DNA of 64,000 bases, from contig MU001512.1 in NCBI GenBank assembly GCA_010093485.1, forward strand, positions 890,842-954,841, read 5' to 3'. The stretch's first letter is position 1; every line of letters starts with the position of its first letter. The notes beneath the pieces are model-generated. The model was not told where the DNA came from. It saw nothing but the letters and a program-made list of their open reading frames with translations, and searched no databases. Shown piece by piece: positions 20,057-32,161 of this stretch. This DNA comes from Karstenula rhodostoma CBS 690.94 (taxonomy: Eukaryota; Ascomycota; Dothideomycetes; Pleosporales; Didymosphaeriaceae). Made by a program: the position numbers and the translations under genes.

Positions 20057-20409
20057 ATGCTATTCACACAGGGAAATTGGCACCACATGTATTGGAAAAG
20101 TCTCATCGCAGTCGACTACTTCCTTCGGACCACTTTTATGACCGGGGATCATCGCCATTCTGGGAGGTGTCTCATGGACAACAACCCAAACAATCTAGAG
20201 CAGGTAAGAATCTGCTACTGTGTCCTCTCACTATAGGTAACAACTGACCTGGTACAGCACCGACTGAGTCATTACACCGCTCAAGTTGATTGCCTCGGCT
20301 GCGACCGCAGGTCCAAAACGTACGGCGGCATGGTGAGTGTCCCAACATGCTCCATGAACACACCAGTTTAATTGTGTAGATCCTTCATCTTGAATCTGGT
20401 GCTAGTTAA
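20057..20409 (+). CDS. Candidate small gene or gene fragment, 83 aa, three exons
   Basis: Exons 20057-20203, 20258-20332 and 20380-20409 are bounded by good signals (CAG|gtaaga, ggtacag|CAC, ATG|gtgagt, gtgtag|ATC). All are phase 0 and join into one frame ending TAA. The product would read MLFTQGNWHHMYWKSLIAVD then ...LEQ|HRLSHYTAQVDCLGCDRRSK. The frame also runs upstream to 19997 without an ATG, so a 5' exon is possible. No family recognised. It lies in AT-rich DNA, so it may be a decaying gene fragment. Confidence 0.3.
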
Positions 20410-22200
20410 TCTGTGAGAACACAGTGACTGCTGTACCTAAAGGCAAGATACCCTGCCTATATACAGATTTTGACACCACACGTTTACTAATCATCTTAAG
20501 GTCTGTAATGTTTAGTGTACTTAGGTATGGCTATCGTGTTGTACGTTGAGGGAAAATACAAATTGCTAAGCTTGTCGCGCGAGCCTGGTATGCCGAAGAA
20601 GTATTCCGGTCTTACTTTGTGCCGTGCCGTAATTTGCGCTTTCTACTAAGCCTAACGTGTTTCTAATTGGCGAGCGCTACCTAAGGATATGCCGATACCA
20701 TCCCAACTTTGGCAATTACGGTATCAAATGCAGTGTTACAGGCTTTTGAAATCTATTACGGGAATATCAAGGTATGTACTAGTAGCTAAGAGGATATCCA
20801 GTCCTTAGAGATTACCACAAGGACTATATTTTACTTACTTATATTGTATACGATCACTATGAGGGCGGGTAAATCAATGAAGCAAGGGGGACAAAAAGGC
20901 GCGTTGTGCTTTGTTACTTACTTAAGATACCATATAATATATATGACTACTAAGTATACTAAGTTTGTAGTAATTACCGTATATTACAAGGAAACGGTAA
21001 TACCGGTATTTTCCAAAAGGTACGGTATTGGCATATCCCTAGCGCTACCTCTCGGCAATTAGGGTTTCATTGCGATCTTCTTCTCCTGGTACAGTCGAAT
21101 GACAACTGAATCGCGCTTTACCTGGATATGGGTCTTCACACCCACGCCGCAAGATTTACATTATCACATCCTTCGCGCGAGTCGCGCTGCAAGAACAGAA
21201 CGATTCAACAGTAGAGAGCCGTTAGCTGCCCCCACAGTGCACGGACTCGGAGGGCTTCCCCTGAGCACGCTTGCCGGCCGTTGGAAATTGATCATGCGTC
21301 ACATGTCTGGAAATTCTCCCGGAAGGGTATGGCGGAGTCCGCATATCGTCGTCTGAGCCCTTTCGCTGTTCTTCTCTCTCAGATACGATGTGTAAGACAT
21401 TTGATACTGGTGATGGTACCGTTGTGCCTGCACTGATGACTATCAACTGTATTCCATTGTCTTCTGGATCTCTTCTTCGAAGGGCCCTGTGGTCCCTCGG
21501 GAACTAGTACTACTAGGCCGGAGGGGCCCTGTCGTTGGAAGGCAACAGGGACGGCCTGACAAAGGAGACAACGGGCACCGTTATCATACTGTCTGTGCTC
21601 CGTACGGCCCGAGTGTGAACATGAAGCGGCGTTAGCGCGTCTCCAGACCTTCCCACAAACCATTTAGGTGGCACAACCGACACTTTAATGGAGCTGACAC
21701 AATGTCGCATACGGCACTTGCATGCATGTATTCGCTGACCCGAAAGACCTTGCGAGCGGATCTGCGACCCTACTCATGCGTGGAGTGCATGAACATAGAC
21801 TCCCGCCAGCCGCGTCCCCTCCCGTTGCCAGGATTCCTGCCGCCGATGGCGCCAGAACTAGCCAGAAGTCCTTGACTGGATCCCATGCGTCAAGCGCGCA
21901 GGCAACTGACCTGGTAGAATCCTAGGCCTTCGTCCAGATCGAGCGAGTTGCGTATGGAGGATTCCTCTTCACACGCACGGTGGGCTGAGCAAAGGCCGTG
22001 CATGTCCCAGATCCCTGTAGGCCGCACTGCCGCTGCCGCGTGCAGGGGACCTGCGGGGAGTCTCTTCGACACGCTGCCTTTCAAGTTCCTTACATTACCC
22101 GCGCAGAGTCTTACATCGACACCGATTGTACCACCGTCCAACCCTCCAAGACCGCCACCACCAACGTCACATCCGCTTTCGAAACAGAACACCGCTCATC
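20410..22200. other. AT-rich to mixed intergenic DNA with repeat relic
   Basis: Holds the truncated repeat copy at 20855-20913 and otherwise only short frames with no recognisable product. Confidence 0.5.
20855..20913 (+). repeat. Truncated third copy of the 113-bp repeat
   Basis: Aligns with the first half of the repeat at 3022-3134 and carries GGGGGACAAAAAGGCGCG followed by TTGTGCTTTG unchanged from copy 2. The rest of the repeat is missing. Confidence 0.75.
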
Positions 22201-22748
22201 ATGGTTCAAGCCCTCATATGCCTGTTTAGTAAACGGGACGATGTCACGTTTGGGGAATTCAAAGATGCCATGGAAAACCAATTTGTGCCGCTGTTAGAAA
22301 AGCTCACTGGTCCTCTGTTTCCGCTCACATACACACGGCGCTACATTGCACAAGACGGCAATGACAGAGAAAGACATAGATCTGGTCCACTGGGACTTCC
22401 TTCGTTAATAGTTGGAGAGGCGGAATCCATAACCTGGGTGAGTAAGCTCTTCCTCCCTCTTGTGACGGTCAAAATGTCACCATCTGCTATCTTCTTTATG
22501 CCTATATTGGATGTTCACGTGAAATCGTACTGATGACTGTCCATCTGCTACAGGATGCTCTAGTGGAATCGACTTTCGAGGACGACTTGCACCTACAACA
22601 GTTCATGGCATTCATAAATGAATCCGAGGCGGCAGAGGAGTTGATGGTGTGCGAAACCAGTTTCTCGGAAAGCAGTAAGCTTCGCATCATCGTGATGGAA
22701 AACAATGTATCCGTGAACAAAACCCGGGGACTCAAGACCTGGGCATGA
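22201..22748 (+). CDS. EthD-like dimeric alpha/beta-barrel protein
   Basis: Small protein of 143 residues from exons 22201-22437 and 22554-22748 (TGG|gtgagt ... ctacag|GAT, phase 0). The start MVQALICLFSKRDDVTFGEF and the following FVPLLEKLTGP resemble the EthD fold, a ferredoxin-like dimer used by fungal decarboxylases and stress proteins. The C-terminal block FMAFINESEAAEELMVCETSFSE matches the usual second half of such domains. Substrate unknown. The neighbourhood holds no obvious pathway partner. Family call is by resemblance and moderate. Confidence 0.62.
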
Positions 22749-22804
22749 TTTGTACATATGCACCGTTGAGATTGAGCATAGCATCGGAGGCGTTCAAGAG
22801 GCGG

Positions 22805-23132
22805 TTATACATTCGCGAGTGACGCAGGCATCTGAGCAATCTGGGGCCTAAGTGAGCGTGTCCTTTCGGATGATACCATCAGTTTTCGGCATGGGCGCAT
22901 ATTTCTTTTGGACACGAATTTCCGATCGGGGCGGATGAGGCGCCATTGTGTTTGGGGTTGGATGATTGCAATGTTCTCGTTGGCGATATAATGCATGTAG
23001 ACATTTGGAGTATTTCCTTCGGAGATGGTGTCGTGGACTGCAATACAAGGACAATTTTTTTAATACCACTGACCTACGTATCGTCCATCCTGGGGTAGCA
23101 CTGTAATCAAACTCCTGTCCTGTGCCGGTCAT
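22805..23132 (-). CDS. Candidate small uncharacterised gene, 95 aa
   Basis: Exons 23132-23078 and 23037-22805 join in frame across a 40-nt GT...CAG intron: MTGTGQEFDYSATPGWTI|LHDTISEG, then NTPNVYMHYIANENIAIIQP. The first 70 residues look like a genuine protein domain. After RNMRP the sequence becomes low quality, while a neighbouring frame reads PMPKTDGIIRKDTLT then stops, so the annotated end may reflect a frameshift. No function is proposed. Confidence 0.35.
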
Positions 23133-23721
23133 TCTTGCTAACCGATGACATCTTCGCGGAGGGTAGGATCGTGCTTTGCCACATTGTCTTGGCTTCAGGA
23201 GAAGGAAGGGCCAACAAAGAAAGCGCGGGAGAGTCAATTATTATAGTTTATTGGCAAGATTGTCAAGCCAATCGTTTATGCTACTGTTTGTCTTTCCTCA
23301 CTTGACAAATTCGTTGGCATTGCGCACTATATGTACCCCCTTTGTCCAAAATCTATTCGCAGAACGCCAGAGCGCAAGAATATTTTGACATGCTGAGCCA
23401 TGCAACAGATTCTGCTTACCAGATACGTTATTTATAGTAAAGGACAAAGCTTTTGTACCGACAGGTACTATAAAAAATCCGTTTCTCGCTACCACATCAT
23501 ACACCCCAACAAATGCACTCGCCACAACAAAGAAGACATATACTCTTTAGTTTAGATAAGTTCGGCAATGGATCCTGCACTGTTCCCCGTTACGGGGTAT
23601 CTGAACTCAGCACTTTTCACAATTTCAGCCCTTCTATATATACTAGTCCTCCACACAGCTGCATACAGCTTCACCCTTTACACAAAAGTTCCCACTCCCA
23701 ATTTCCAGACCAGAGATTAGT
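23133..23721. other. AT-rich intergenic promoter DNA
   Basis: Region between the small minus-strand candidate and the SRR1-like gene. No further gene seen. Confidence 0.5.
23635..23642 (+). promoter_or_regulatory. TATA box of the SRR1-like gene
   Basis: TATATATA lies 80 bp before the ATG at 23722 and is followed by a C/A-rich leader. Confidence 0.5.
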
Positions 23722-25065
23722 ATGAGTTCAAGCAAGAACATCGTTGAACTGCTAGCCGAATGCTCCTTGGAGGACCGAGAGAAGGAACCTGTCGGGACCA
23801 ACGCCGACCAAGATGATGAGCTTGTTAGTCCCGAAATGGATGACAACGACAAGACATACAAATGGGAAGTCACGCTTTTCAATATCGATGAGTTTGAAAA
23901 GGAGTTCGGCAACTGGCGAATTTTCACCCGTAAGTTCCTTCAACAGATCGCACAGAAGAAGGAGGTGGCCGAAACAGCTTTACAGGAAGGCAAAAGGTTG
24001 ACGCTTCTTCATTGCCCCTCGCACGGGGAACCAGAATCTGGTGAGAAATTTGCCGTGGTAGTCATGACCAACAATGGGTTCGACCGCGATGTCAAAGTCA
24101 GTGTACGGTATCTATCTCGGGTTGAGCTACACCGCGGCTTCCAGCAACTTCGGCATACCTCAAATTCTGTTGAGTTGTTGAGGGATTATAACTTCGATCC
24201 TGATATAGACTGGATACAAGTGCCGTATGTGCTTGATTTTATCAACCGCAATGATGTACAATCTCATAAGAACATGAAAGAGATGGTAGAGTGGCGAAAC
24301 CAATTACAGCGGACAAAGAAGCTTTGGAAAGACAGCATAGCTTGCACTGAAGTTAGAGACGCTATCCTCAGTTGTCCGAAAACCGTGCGTATCACACGCA
24401 TAGTATGCTTCGGGTTGGGTACTCTAACGCGTCAAGGAAAGGGCTTGGACTTGGACCTCAATCGAGTACTGGAACACTTGATGGTGTTTCAACTTGCCGA
24501 AACGCTCGATATCTATCACCTGGAGAAAAATTCATCGTCGCCGCCCGTGGAAGTCTTCCTGCAGGATCCTATGTACCAAGAAAAAGATCAACAGCTTCTT
24601 CGGGAACTGCGCGAAGGCGTCAAGTCCGTGGATGACCCACACGGTCTCCTCGCAATCAATCGAGACACCTTGGTGATTGCCGCTTTCGTCCCGAAGGACT
24701 TTCCGGTCATGCAAATTATAGCAGATATGTTTGAGGAAGACCAAGGCCCAGCGGGCTTTTTGATCGACAACATTCGACAGACTGGCACAAACCCTGGGAT
24801 GTACAAAAGTAATGACCGACTATCACCGCGTGCAGAGCGTATGTTGAAACATTACTCCAGACCTAAATCGGATCCAAACGATGTTCTCACCTTCAAAAAA
24901 AGAAGCTCTGGGCGAGGAGCTTCAAAAGCAACTTGTGGGAAATACTCGCTATTGGATGGAAGCTATGGAACTTTGCACGCGTATCGATGCACCAGCGTCC
25001 GCGGGAGAAACTGTACCCTAGCAGATTTATCGATGTACTGGAGGAATAGTTGTGTACTGAACTGA
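23722..25065 (+). CDS. SRR1-like domain protein
   Basis: Single-exon frame of 447 residues with an SRR1-like domain in its C-terminal half: VRITRIVCFGLGTL, HLMVFQLAETL, VEVFLQDPMYQEKDQQLL, DDPHGLLAINRDTLVIAAF and PAGFLIDNIRQ. SRR1 proteins are linked to circadian or stress signalling in plants and yeast (Ber1), but the fungal family is large and mostly uncharacterised. The N-terminal 200 residues are specific to fungal members. The C-terminal ~50 residues look out of frame: after an A7 run at 24895-24901 a different frame gives EALGEELQKQLVGNTRYWME and stops at 25021. A frameshift, sequencing slip or alternative end is possible. Confidence 0.75.
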   Translation: MSSSKNIVELLAECSLEDREKEPVGTNADQDDELVSPEMDDNDKTYKWEVTLFNIDEFEKEFGNWRIFTRKFLQQIAQKKEVAETALQEGKRLTLLHCPSHGEPESGEKFAVVVMTNNGFDRDVKVSVRYLSRVELHRGFQQLRHTSNSVELLRDYNFDPDIDWIQVPYVLDFINRNDVQSHKNMKEMVEWRNQLQRTKKLWKDSIACTEVRDAILSCPKTVRITRIVCFGLGTLTRQGKGLDLDLNRVLEHLMVFQLAETLDIYHLEKNSSSPPVEVFLQDPMYQEKDQQLLRELREGVKSVDDPHGLLAINRDTLVIAAFVPKDFPVMQIIADMFEEDQGPAGFLIDNIRQTGTNPGMYKSNDRLSPRAERMLKHYSRPKSDPNDVLTFKKRSSGRGASKATCGKYSLLDGSYGTLHAYRCTSVRGRNCTLADLSMYWRNSCVLN

Positions 25066-25311
25066 GTAGGAACATCGTCTGCACGGCACCGGGGCGCACT
25101 GTCTCATGTGCAGACTTATTTATATATGATTTTATCCAAGTCTGAATTTATCTAAGTAATGCGTGCATGTGCATCCTGGTGTAGCCTGAGATCTTTTCTA
25201 CTTCATTTCACGAAGCTTCGCTCTGAACTTGAACAAGTCAGACCATGCATGCACGCAGCTAATATATACCATAGGCTACCTTACCAGATGACGACGAAGC
25301 ACAAGACCCAG

Positions 25312-25818
25312 CATGACACAAAGTTGTTGCCAATTGTCGCGCCCATCGTGGCCTCCACCTTTGGTACTCTTGTCGCCAGTGCATTACCAAACCCTCAGCA
25401 CGCCTTGGTCACGATTTTAACGAACTATGTTATCTAGGGAACTGGCGTATCCCGCACAATCATAGTCCTCACGATCTACTTCCACCTCTTGGCGGTTTAC
25501 AGGCTTCCGCCTAACGAAGTCATCGTTTCCGGTTTCCTTCCTTTGGGTTCGATGGGCCAAGGCATGCAGCTTGGTAGGATGTCGATGAAGGTGTTTCCGG
25601 AGACGCAGACGTTGCACGTCTCTGCTGGAAAGGTGCTGTACATTGTCGGCTGCGGTGTAGCGATTGCCATGTGGAAGTTTGGACTTGTTTGGCTTTTCTT
25701 CGCACTCGGGGCAGTTCTGGGGAGAGGGAGGCCAGCAGGATGCTTAGCCATGGGACGGTCCGATAGCTTCAGAATCTTACATGGACAGATTCCGGGGCGA
25801 GGGAGTTTGAGCGTTTAG
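25312..25818 (+). pseudogene. Ssu1/Mae1-type (TDT) transporter pseudogene fragment
   Basis: One frame reads LLPIVAPIVASTFGTLVASA, NPQHALVTILTNYVI*GTGV, LPPNEVIVSGFLPLGSMGQG, MKVFPETQTLH and KFGLVWLFFALGAVL. This resembles the second half of tellurite-resistance/dicarboxylate family proteins such as the sulfite efflux pump Ssu1. An in-frame TAG (25435-25437) stands where the family has a Trp (TGG to TAG). Residues after GQG are deleted. The N-terminal half is absent and the C-terminus decays. Promoter and start are not recognisable. Confidence 0.72.
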
Positions 25819-26466
25819 TGTATTTCCACGCTACTGCTTATCTTTGGCTATCATCTGATGCTTGGTGCCTTTCGCACGTTGTGGTCGACATCTAGAGCTG
25901 CAGTGTCGCCATGTACCTGAGCGTGTAGCAATAATAGAAATGACAGACTGCTGTTACCGTTCTGTTCGGCTCTCGCTCCAATTTGGCAAGGACATTTCAC
26001 AAGGCGTTTCGAAGCCGGATACATGCCTGATGCAGAGGCGGCGGCGTGGAGGCTGTTTCAGCGCGCAGCTCGGTCGAGGGGCACACGGCGCTCTCGTCCC
26101 TGGGGCGGCGGCAAAAGCATGGCGTCGCGGGCTGGAAGACTGGGGACACGGTGGTAATATCCGCGCATTGGTGAGCAGGCGACCGAACCCAGACGAAGGC
26201 GCCGGAAGGAGCACGGGCCCGCGTCCAGGCAAGCACGGCTTGGCACACTGAGCTCTCACCAGCACCAGCATCATCGCCGCTAGATCCACGGTCGGAGCTC
26301 ATATAAACCACGTCGCCTTCGCCCCAACTGCCCCATTCATCTCCACCCATCACCACCACCACAACCCGCCTCTTCAGCGGGCCTCTCACATTTCCCGCGC
26401 AGAAGACAGGTTCTGCACATACTCACACTTTCATTTTCCACCCAGTCCACACATCGCCCGCGCACC
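25819..26466. other. CDC48 upstream region
   Basis: Promoter and leader of the Cdc48 gene. Long Arg/Pro-rich frames on both strands (25.9-26.4 kb) are composition artefacts. Confidence 0.5.
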
Positions 26467-29150
<2,684 letters not shown>

Positions 29151-30607
29151 ACGGTTACCTCGAGAATTTCCTGGGTTTATCTGTCAGTCTTCAACACGGT
29201 TTATGGATCATCACCCTGATGGGTTAATGTCGGCGCATCTCTTCACACATGGAATGATAGTCTAATTCATGCATGCTGGGCAAGGCACGTTCGCTTTGCT
29301 GGCTAGACATGGGGTATTGGTAGTTTGGAGAGGAGACTGTGTGGAGGGATATGGCTACCGATTTCCAACGAAGAATCCATATGAATATGAAATTGCATGT
29401 TTTAGACGTCCCACTTGTGCCCCGGATATTTTGCAGTGATGTGTTGCGCATCCATCTTGCCAGAAACACATAGCTATCCATGTGGTAATTGCATATCCGG
29501 AACCTCGGGGACACGCCAAAGACGTGAGATTCAGGGTAACTCAGGATCTAATACGAGTCTGAATTTGACAAGATGATAGTCTAGCCAGTTCCAGAAGCTC
29601 GCGAAGTATCATATTTCATATTTGATAGTCTAGCCAGAAATGAGAGGAGGATACTTTTTACATGTCGTCCCGGAACATCGGGATCACGGACTTCCACATG
29701 CAGATACGAGCAAACACTATCAATGTTCGAATTCGCATGTGCTGGTAGTATCTACTACCTAAAGCGTCGTGCCACGCTGCTGTGTTACTAACAATACGCT
29801 ACTATTGCTGTCCGCTTCCTGCTGTACAACGAGGCGGCCCCGCTCTGCGTTTCTGAATGATCACCACGATTTCCAACGTCCAGGGACCAGGTTGAGGGCG
29901 TGAAGGCTTCTGGTCCAGGTGCTTGGTTTGGTGGTCTTGATTGTGTCTGCCGATCAAGCTAGCAGCGGTGAGGGCGGTCTATGGATATTGCGTCGTGAAA
30001 ATGGCCGGAAACAATGGATCGATGCGGAAGCCAAGACCATGGTATTGGTGTCATTGGATTTGTCGAGTTATGGTACGAACCATGCTACCGACAGGTCATA
30101 TCATTATTTCTTTCTGCTCTTGGGTTGTTGGATATCTTCTGTTGGCCGTGGTAACAGCGGGGATAATACACGCCTTTCCGCTGAAGATGGCGGTGCATGC
30201 CTGCTCATGGAAGCTAAAAGGTCATCCATCTCTCGAAGCCCTAACCCAGAAGATAAAGCATTGTTCAGAATACCGAGTTCGTCCGTTACCAATGGGTTGC
30301 TCGGAATGCTCGAGGATCTCGGGTCCATTAAGCCGCTACATCGATCGTCATGGGTGCGAACAGAGCTTGACATTTGCATGCTTTCGTGTGGCTGTGGTGA
30401 TTCGTTGAAGCCAATGGTTTGACACAAGCCTGTCGCTATTGGACCACTCCGTGGAGATCCCGTTGGCAGACCGAAAGAGCCTCCCCCGGGCAATGGATGG
30501 ACCCCTGAATGCTGGGGAGCTGCTGTTACCGGTTCCGTGCGGAGTCTCTTCTTGCGTCATGCCTGGCGAAGACATCAGCAGAGGTTTGCAAGGCCGTGTG
30601 CTGCGAA
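29151..30607. other. Intergenic, mixed composition, with micro-insertion
   Basis: No confident gene. Overlapping frames at 29919-30422 (+) and 30104-30493 (-) have no recognisable product and contradict each other. Contains the repeat-flanked micro-insertion at 29574-29637. Confidence 0.5.
29574..29637. repeat. 34-bp micro-insertion flanked by 15-bp direct repeats
   Basis: TGATAGTCTAGCCAG is present at 29574-29588 and again at 29623-29637. The 34 bp between (29589-29622) begin with a 28-bp core (29589-29616) that recurs in inverse orientation at 50255-50282. Confidence 0.9.
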
Positions 30608-31039
30608 TCACTTTTCCTCAGCAGTGATATCGCAGACTTTGTCGAGCTCCTTGAGCACGGCCTTGGCACCCTCCTTGGTCACGCTGGACGGCAGGGCGAG
30701 GTTGTAGTCGTCGCTCTCGCTGCTGTGGCCGTTCACGCCATTGACACCGTTGGCGGCGTCCTTGTTCTTTGCGGCCTGGGTGTCGTGCAGCACCTTGGCT
30801 TCGACCTTTTCCATGATTTCGGGAAAGGTGGCGACGCCCTCGACCCGCAGCAAATGGTTGACGTAGGCCTTGAGGGTGGCCTTGAAGCCGGTGGCTTGCA
30901 TCTGGTGGTTGAGGGTGTCCTCGATGTTGCGGATGCCGGTCCCGGAGAGCAGGGCAGCGTAGATGTCGTTGCGAACATGGTCGGGGAGTCGGTCGTGGGC
31001 CTGGGAAGAGGTCATGGTGATGGGCTTGGGGTCGGACAT
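30608..31039 (-). CDS. Uncharacterised fungal protein, 143 aa
   Basis: Intronless; start chosen at MSDPKPITMTSSQAHDRLPD, because sequence upstream in the same open frame is Pro/Ala/Arg-rich promoter DNA containing heptamer repeats. The N-terminal two thirds (DRLPDHVRNDIYAALLSGTG, IEDTLNHQMQATGFKATLKA, YVNHLLRVEGVATFPEIMEK) look like a compact helical domain. A low-complexity NGVNGVNGHSS linker and a C-terminal helix (VTKEGAKAVLKELDKVCDI) follow. I recall similar proteins across filamentous ascomycetes but no assigned function. Divergent from STE50 with a 1.1-kb shared upstream region. Confidence 0.68.
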   Translation of the reverse strand: MSDPKPITMTSSQAHDRLPDHVRNDIYAALLSGTGIRNIEDTLNHQMQATGFKATLKAYVNHLLRVEGVATFPEIMEKVEAKVLHDTQAAKNKDAANGVNGVNGHSSESDDYNLALPSSVTKEGAKAVLKELDKVCDITAEEK

Positions 31040-31200
31040 GGGGTGTGGAGTTGAGTGAAGGTGGTGGTGTGTGCGTTCCTGGACGGTCGGCAACGGTGCG
31101 ATGGGCAACGACGGAAGCGAGGCGGGTCCCGCTGGTTGGCGTGGGCGAGCCGTCAGGATGCTCGGGCTGCCGATCGCCAGGCGGTGAGGGCGCAGCGGTG

Positions 31201-31228
31201 CAGGTCGCAGGTCGCAGGTCGCAGGTTG
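31201..31228. repeat. Heptamer tandem repeat, CAGGTCG x4
   Basis: Three perfect CAGGTCG units and one CAGGTTG unit. The same heptamer appears in reverse complement at 42110-42144. Confidence 0.95.
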
Positions 31229-31336
31229 CAGGGCGAGGAATCTGGGCTGCACGGTGCGATGGTTGGCTGTGGACGCAGGCCTTTTCATCCAAGATTGCGT
31301 GCCCACCGGCCAGTGGCTAGCGGGCGGCGTCTGGCG

Positions 31337-31385
31337 GTGGGCTGTGGGCGGTGGGCTGCGGGCTCTGGGCTCTGGACTGTGGGCT
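31337..31385. repeat. Degenerate heptamer tandem repeat, GTGGGCT x7
   Basis: Seven consecutive 7-bp units: GTGGGCT, GTGGGCG, GTGGGCT, GCGGGCT, CTGGGCT, CTGGACT, GTGGGCT. GGG recurs every 7 bp through five units, which is a canonical G-quadruplex pattern. Confidence 0.95.
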
Positions 31386-31545
31386 CGGGCGGGCTGCTGC
31401 AATCGCCAATGTGCAGCAGGCGCGGAGCGGAGGACAAAGGCGGACAGTGGACACGGACACGCGGTGCATTGGGCATGGAAGCCAATACTTTCGTTGTAGG
31501 ATATATTATAACATATGATATAGGGGGCTCGGGGGCAATGCTTGG

Positions 31546-31566
31546 CTGGCTGCTGGCTGCTGGCTG
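31546..31566. repeat. Heptamer tandem repeat, CTGGCTG x3
   Basis: Three perfect head-to-tail copies of CTGGCTG in the STE50 upstream region. Confidence 0.9.
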
Positions 31567-32161
31567 CTTGCTTGCCGCCGAGGGACACTGCATCCATGAT
31601 CCATCACGTCGTCTGCTGAAGCCTGCGCGCCCCAGAAGCCTCCTGCCTGCCTGCCTCCAGCTGTCGTCTGGTGCCGTGCTGCTTGCTAGCCCTCGACCGA
31701 ACGCGTCCCACAACGCTGTCCGCGCAGAGCCAGGCAGAGCAGACGCGCAGAGCTCCGTCGTGTGCCGCCGCCCGCCGCCCGCCATCGCAACCACCACCAC
31801 TACCACCACCACCACGCGCCCACGCGCCCACACTCCCACGCTCCCTCCCCGCGCCCGCCCTCGCTACCGGCGCATGCCTATCTGACACAGGCCTTCGAGC
31901 GTCGACGTTGCAGCCGCAGCGAGTGCCAGGCCGCGAAACACGCCTAGTCAATCTCGCTTCGTCTCAGCAGGCCGTGGATGCCCAGCGCGAGAGACGTAGC
32001 GCCGGGCCCTCGACGTCGCCATCCATCCACGCTCCACCTCCAGCAACACCAACCGCCCGAGTTGGAGGCCTTGGCGCGCCTCCCATCCTCCGCACCGCAC
32101 CGCACAGCACCGCACCGCACCGTAGCGCCGCGACCTACGAGCCCTCCCCCGCGTCGCCCCG

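Larger units (their letters stand above)
31040..32161. other. Divergent G+C-rich promoter region with heptamer arrays
   Basis: Shared upstream DNA of the 30608 gene and STE50. Holds three tandem arrays of 7-bp units and several long Pro/Arg/Ala frames that arise from composition. No gene called. Confidence 0.6.

Noticed and set aside
29919..30493. Overlapping plus- and minus-strand frames of 129-167 codons
   Set aside because: Three mutually incompatible frames, none with a known motif or splice support.
31040..31597. N-terminal extension of the 30608 gene to 329 codons
   Set aside because: The extension is Pro/Ala/Arg-rich and includes heptamer arrays; the domain starts cleanly at MSDPKPITM.
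31055..31885. 276-codon plus-strand frame in the divergent promoter
   Set aside because: Generated by tandem G/C-rich repeats; no family features, overlaps equally long frames on the other strand.
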